Below, one piece after another: positions 61,915 to 64,000 of a DNA stretch of 64,000 bases. Origin of the DNA: Bacteroidota bacterium (GTDB lineage: Bacteria; Bacteroidota; Bacteroidia; Chitinophagales; Chitinophagaceae). The notes under the pieces are model-generated. The model was given only the letters and a program-made list of their open reading frames with translations, ran no database searches and was not told the DNA's origin. The translations under genes were made by a program, and so were the position numbers. The DNA lies in NCBI GenBank assembly GCA_023423405.1, contig JAFAFR010000079.1, positions 10,033-74,032 on the forward strand, read 5' to 3'. How positions within the stretch are numbered: the stretch's first letter is position 1; each line of letters begins with the position of its first letter.

Positions 61915-62832
61915 ATGACTCCTCCAAATAAAAAAGACGCACTGGGCAAAGGTATCCGCTCCCTGTTGCAGAACATAGATGCCGATCTGAAAAACACTTC
62001 CGGCCAGTTGAAACCGCAGGTGGTGGAAGCAGCCACTTCCATGAGCCGGATCCCGCTCGAACAAATTGAGACCAACCCGCGCCAGCCGCGCCACGATTTT
62101 GATGAGCAGGCCCTGAACGAGCTGGCGGCCTCCATCCGGATCCACGACATCATTCAACCGGTAACGGTATCCAAACTGCCCAACGGCAGGTACCGCCTGA
62201 TCTCCGGCGAGCGGCGTTTCCGCGCCTCCCGGATCGCCGGCCTCCGCGACCTTCCCGCTTACATCCGCCAGGCCGACGACCAGCAATTGCTGGAACTGGC
62301 CCTGCTCGAAAACCTGCAGCGCGAAGACCTCAATGCCATTGAAGTGAGCCTCAGCTACAAACGCATGATGGATGAACTGAACTACACGCAGGAACAGGTG
62401 GCCGAAAGAATGGGTAAGGAAAGAAGCACGGTTGCGAATTACATCCGCCTGCTGAAACTGCCGCCCGATATACAGGTGGCCGTGCGCACCGGCAGCATCA
62501 GCATGGGCCATGCCCGTGCGCTGATCAACGTGGACCTGGTGGACAAACAGCTTTTCATTTTTAAGGAGATCAAGGAAAAAGGATTGTCGGTACGGCAAAC
62601 AGAAGAGCTGGTTCGCAAGCTTTACAAAGAGCCGGGCGCACCTGTTAAAACTGCCGCAAAATCTTCCCTGCCACCGGCCTACAAAAAAATAGAAGATAAT
62701 TTAGCGTCTCATTTCAGCACGAAAGTGAAACTGAACCACAACAAAAAAGGCCATGGCAATATCACGCTGGAATATTATTCCATCCAGGAACTGAACAAGA
62801 TACTGGAAGCCATGGGTGTTTCGGTGAACTGA
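61915..62832 (+). CDS. parB: Chromosome-partitioning protein ParB
   Basis: The 305-residue protein has a nuclease-like ParB N-terminal domain with 'IPLEQIETNPRQPRHDFDEQALNELAASIRIHDIIQPVTV' and 'RYRLISGERRFRASRIAGL' (CTP-binding GERRxR), a helix-turn-helix region ('LNYTQEQVAERMGKERSTVANYIRLLKLP') and a C-terminal dimerisation part. It loads on parS sites and clamps DNA. No exact parS (TGTTTCACGTGAAACA) was noticed near the gene. Confidence 0.96.
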   Translation: MTPPNKKDALGKGIRSLLQNIDADLKNTSGQLKPQVVEAATSMSRIPLEQIETNPRQPRHDFDEQALNELAASIRIHDIIQPVTVSKLPNGRYRLISGERRFRASRIAGLRDLPAYIRQADDQQLLELALLENLQREDLNAIEVSLSYKRMMDELNYTQEQVAERMGKERSTVANYIRLLKLPPDIQVAVRTGSISMGHARALINVDLVDKQLFIFKEIKEKGLSVRQTEELVRKLYKEPGAPVKTAAKSSLPPAYKKIEDNLASHFSTKVKLNHNKKGHGNITLEYYSIQELNKILEAMGVSVN

Positions 62833-62849
62833 GCGGCAGCAGGAGCGCC

Positions 62850-63533
62850 ATGAATTGCATGAAAAGATTTGGACTATTCCTTCTGTGGACCTTTGCCCTC
62901 CTCTGCGGGCAACACTGCCTGGCGCAGTTTCCCGACAGCGCCAAAGCGCAGAAGATCGACGAAGCGCCCCTGCAGATCGAAGACAGCACCCAACACCACA
63001 GTCCGCGCAAGGCGGCCATCCGCTCCGCCATCCTTCCCGGCTGGGGACAGGCCTACAACCGCAAATACTGGAAGATCCCCATCGTGTACGCCGCACTCGG
63101 CATCACGGGCGCTGTTTTTGTAAGCAACGTAAAGACCTACAACGAAGTGCAATACGCCTACCGCGTAAGCATCAACCGCGATACGGCCAATTACGACAAC
63201 GTGGAAGATTATCTCAAACCCTTTGTTCCCAACGAAACCACATCGCTCGACAACTACCGCCGCGAATTCCGCCGCAACATCGACTATTCGGTACTGATCT
63301 TCTTATTATTCTGGGGACTCAACGTAGTGGATGCTACCGTGGACGCACACCTGAAAGAATTTGATGTGAGTCCTACCCTGAGCCTGAAACTCAAGCCCAC
63401 CCTGCCCGCCAGCGGACTAGCCTCTTCGCTGGGGATAGCGCCGGGTGCAGGCGGACCGGCATCCGGAGCGGGATTAAGTTTGGTCTTCGACATTCACAAG
63501 TCGCGTGGCGGCTCCCTTTTTGCAGTGAAATAA
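62850..63533 (+). CDS. DUF5683 membrane protein
   Basis: The 227-residue protein has a signal peptide (ending LAQF near residue 27; ATG at 62859 is an alternative start), then 'SPRKAAIRSAILPGWGQAYNRKYWKIPIVYAALGITGAVFVSNV' with a first membrane span and 'IDYSVLIFLLFWGLNVVDATVDAHLKEFDVSPTLSLKLKP' with a second. This is the DUF5683 pattern in Bacteroidota. It lies 17 bases after parB and 99 before dapB, a conserved order. The function is unknown. Confidence 0.9.
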   Translation: MNCMKRFGLFLLWTFALLCGQHCLAQFPDSAKAQKIDEAPLQIEDSTQHHSPRKAAIRSAILPGWGQAYNRKYWKIPIVYAALGITGAVFVSNVKTYNEVQYAYRVSINRDTANYDNVEDYLKPFVPNETTSLDNYRREFRRNIDYSVLIFLLFWGLNVVDATVDAHLKEFDVSPTLSLKLKPTLPASGLASSLGIAPGAGGPASGAGLSLVFDIHKSRGGSLFAVK

Positions 63534-63620
63534 TGTGCGACGCTGCGCATGCCCATAACCGTTAAGAAAATACGGGAGCGGCCAGTCCCTGCCAACCCGG
63601 TTACAGTTCCTGAAAATAGC

Positions 63621-63628
63621 TACCTTTG
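63621..63628 (+). promoter_or_regulatory. -7 element just before dapB
   Basis: TACCTTTG fits TAnnTTTG exactly and ends 4 bases before the ATG at 63633. The predicted mRNA has almost no leader. Confidence 0.5.
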
Positions 63629-63632
63629 CGCC

Positions 63633-64000
63633 ATGAAAATTGCACTTGTTGGCTATGGCAAAATGGGCCGCGCCATTGAACAGATCGCTCTGGAAAGAGG
63701 CCATGAGATCGTGCTGAAACTCGACCTCGACAACGCATCGGAATTCACCGCCGACAACCTGGCCAGGGCCGATGTGGCCATTGAGTTCACCTCCCCGCAC
63801 AGTGCCTTCGACAATATCCGCAAGCTCCTCTCCTTCCACACCCCGGTTGTGTGCGGCTCAACGGGCTGGCTCGACAAACAGGAAGCCGTGGAAGAATACT
63901 GCCTGCAGGAAAACGGCGCTTTCTTATATGCCAGCAATTTTTCCGTAGGGGTGAATATTTTCTTCGAGATCAACAAACGCCTGGCCGAACTGATGGCGCC
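63633..64000 (+). CDS. dapB: 4-hydroxy-tetrahydrodipicolinate reductase, 3' end beyond window
   Basis: DapB reduces 4-hydroxy-tetrahydrodipicolinate with NAD(P)H in lysine and diaminopimelate synthesis. The visible 122 residues hold the nucleotide-binding start MKIALVGYGKMGRAIEQIA (GxGxxG), 'ADVAIEFTSPHSAFDNIRKLL', 'PVVCGSTGWL' and 'FLYASNFSVGVNIFFEINK' with the conserved Ser-Asn-Phe-Ser. The right edge of the window cuts the C-terminal domain. The ATG at 63633 directly follows a TACCTTTG element. It is one of two lysine genes here, the other being dapD. Confidence 0.95.
   Translation, partial: MKIALVGYGKMGRAIEQIALERGHEIVLKLDLDNASEFTADNLARADVAIEFTSPHSAFDNIRKLLSFHTPVVCGSTGWLDKQEAVEEYCLQENGAFLYASNFSVGVNIFFEINKRLAELMA

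Overview
The window looks like a chromosomal segment of a Bacteroidota bacterium, most likely of the Chitinophagaceae. The evidence is a SusC/SusD pair under an ECF sigma and FecR-type anti-sigma factor, several TonB-dependent or TonB-like outer-membrane proteins with CarboxypepD-like N-terminal domains, DUF4374, DUF4199, DUF5683 and PorT-type proteins, the order parA-parB-DUF5683-dapB, almost no Shine-Dalgarno sequences, and several start codons placed just after a TAnnTTTG-like -7 element. The genus cannot be told from the sequence alone.

Layout. (1) 1-6198, minus strand: a tight four-gene cassette of the type best known from Planctomycetes: PSCyt1/DUF1549/DUF1553 cytochrome lipoprotein, Tat-exported DUF1501 protein, Tat-exported beta-propeller, and a membrane cytochrome with leucine-rich repeats cut by the left edge. 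(2) 6320-11958, plus: a 40-residue membrane protein, a lipoprotein, an AsmA-like protein, rpiA, a GH43 glycosidase, a small helix-turn-helix candidate, a lone receiver and a receiver-adenylyl cyclase. (3) 11960-22282: a GH63-type glucosidase, a large outer-membrane beta-barrel protein, DUF481, a DUF2723 glycosyltransferase-like protein, DUF1003 and SRPBCC proteins. (4) 22314-30182: an iron-uptake-type operon (TonB receptor, DUF4374, two PepSY proteins, two small membrane proteins) with a divergent Crp/Fnr regulator. (5) 30246-35644: BAAT-type hydrolase, Ntn amidohydrolase, katG behind an OxyR-like operator, YCII protein, lipoprotein. (6) 35731-39228: two riboswitches. A cobalamin riboswitch precedes an acyl-CoA thioesterase gene, and a fluoride riboswitch (minus strand) precedes clcF-DUF190-crcB-usp. 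(7) 39277-48213: a small polysaccharide utilisation locus (sigma, anti-sigma, SusC with STN domain, SusD, GH16). (8) 48394-55653: accessory genes ending in an AbiEi-like/Fic fusion protein that has a canonical Shine-Dalgarno and a 12-bp operator-like repeat. (9) 55992-64000: tRNA-Leu(CAG) and housekeeping genes (DMT transporter, dapD, PorT-like, phosphoesterase, FMN reductase, MBL hydrolase, parA, parB, DUF5683, start of dapB).

Themes. Carbohydrate use is spread over the GH43, GH63 and GH16 enzymes, of which only GH16 sits in a Sus-type operon. Iron uptake and peroxide defence (katG) lie close together. The most notable points are the cobalamin riboswitch on a thioesterase instead of a B12 gene, the complete fluoride-response operon, and the Fic fusion with signs of transfer.
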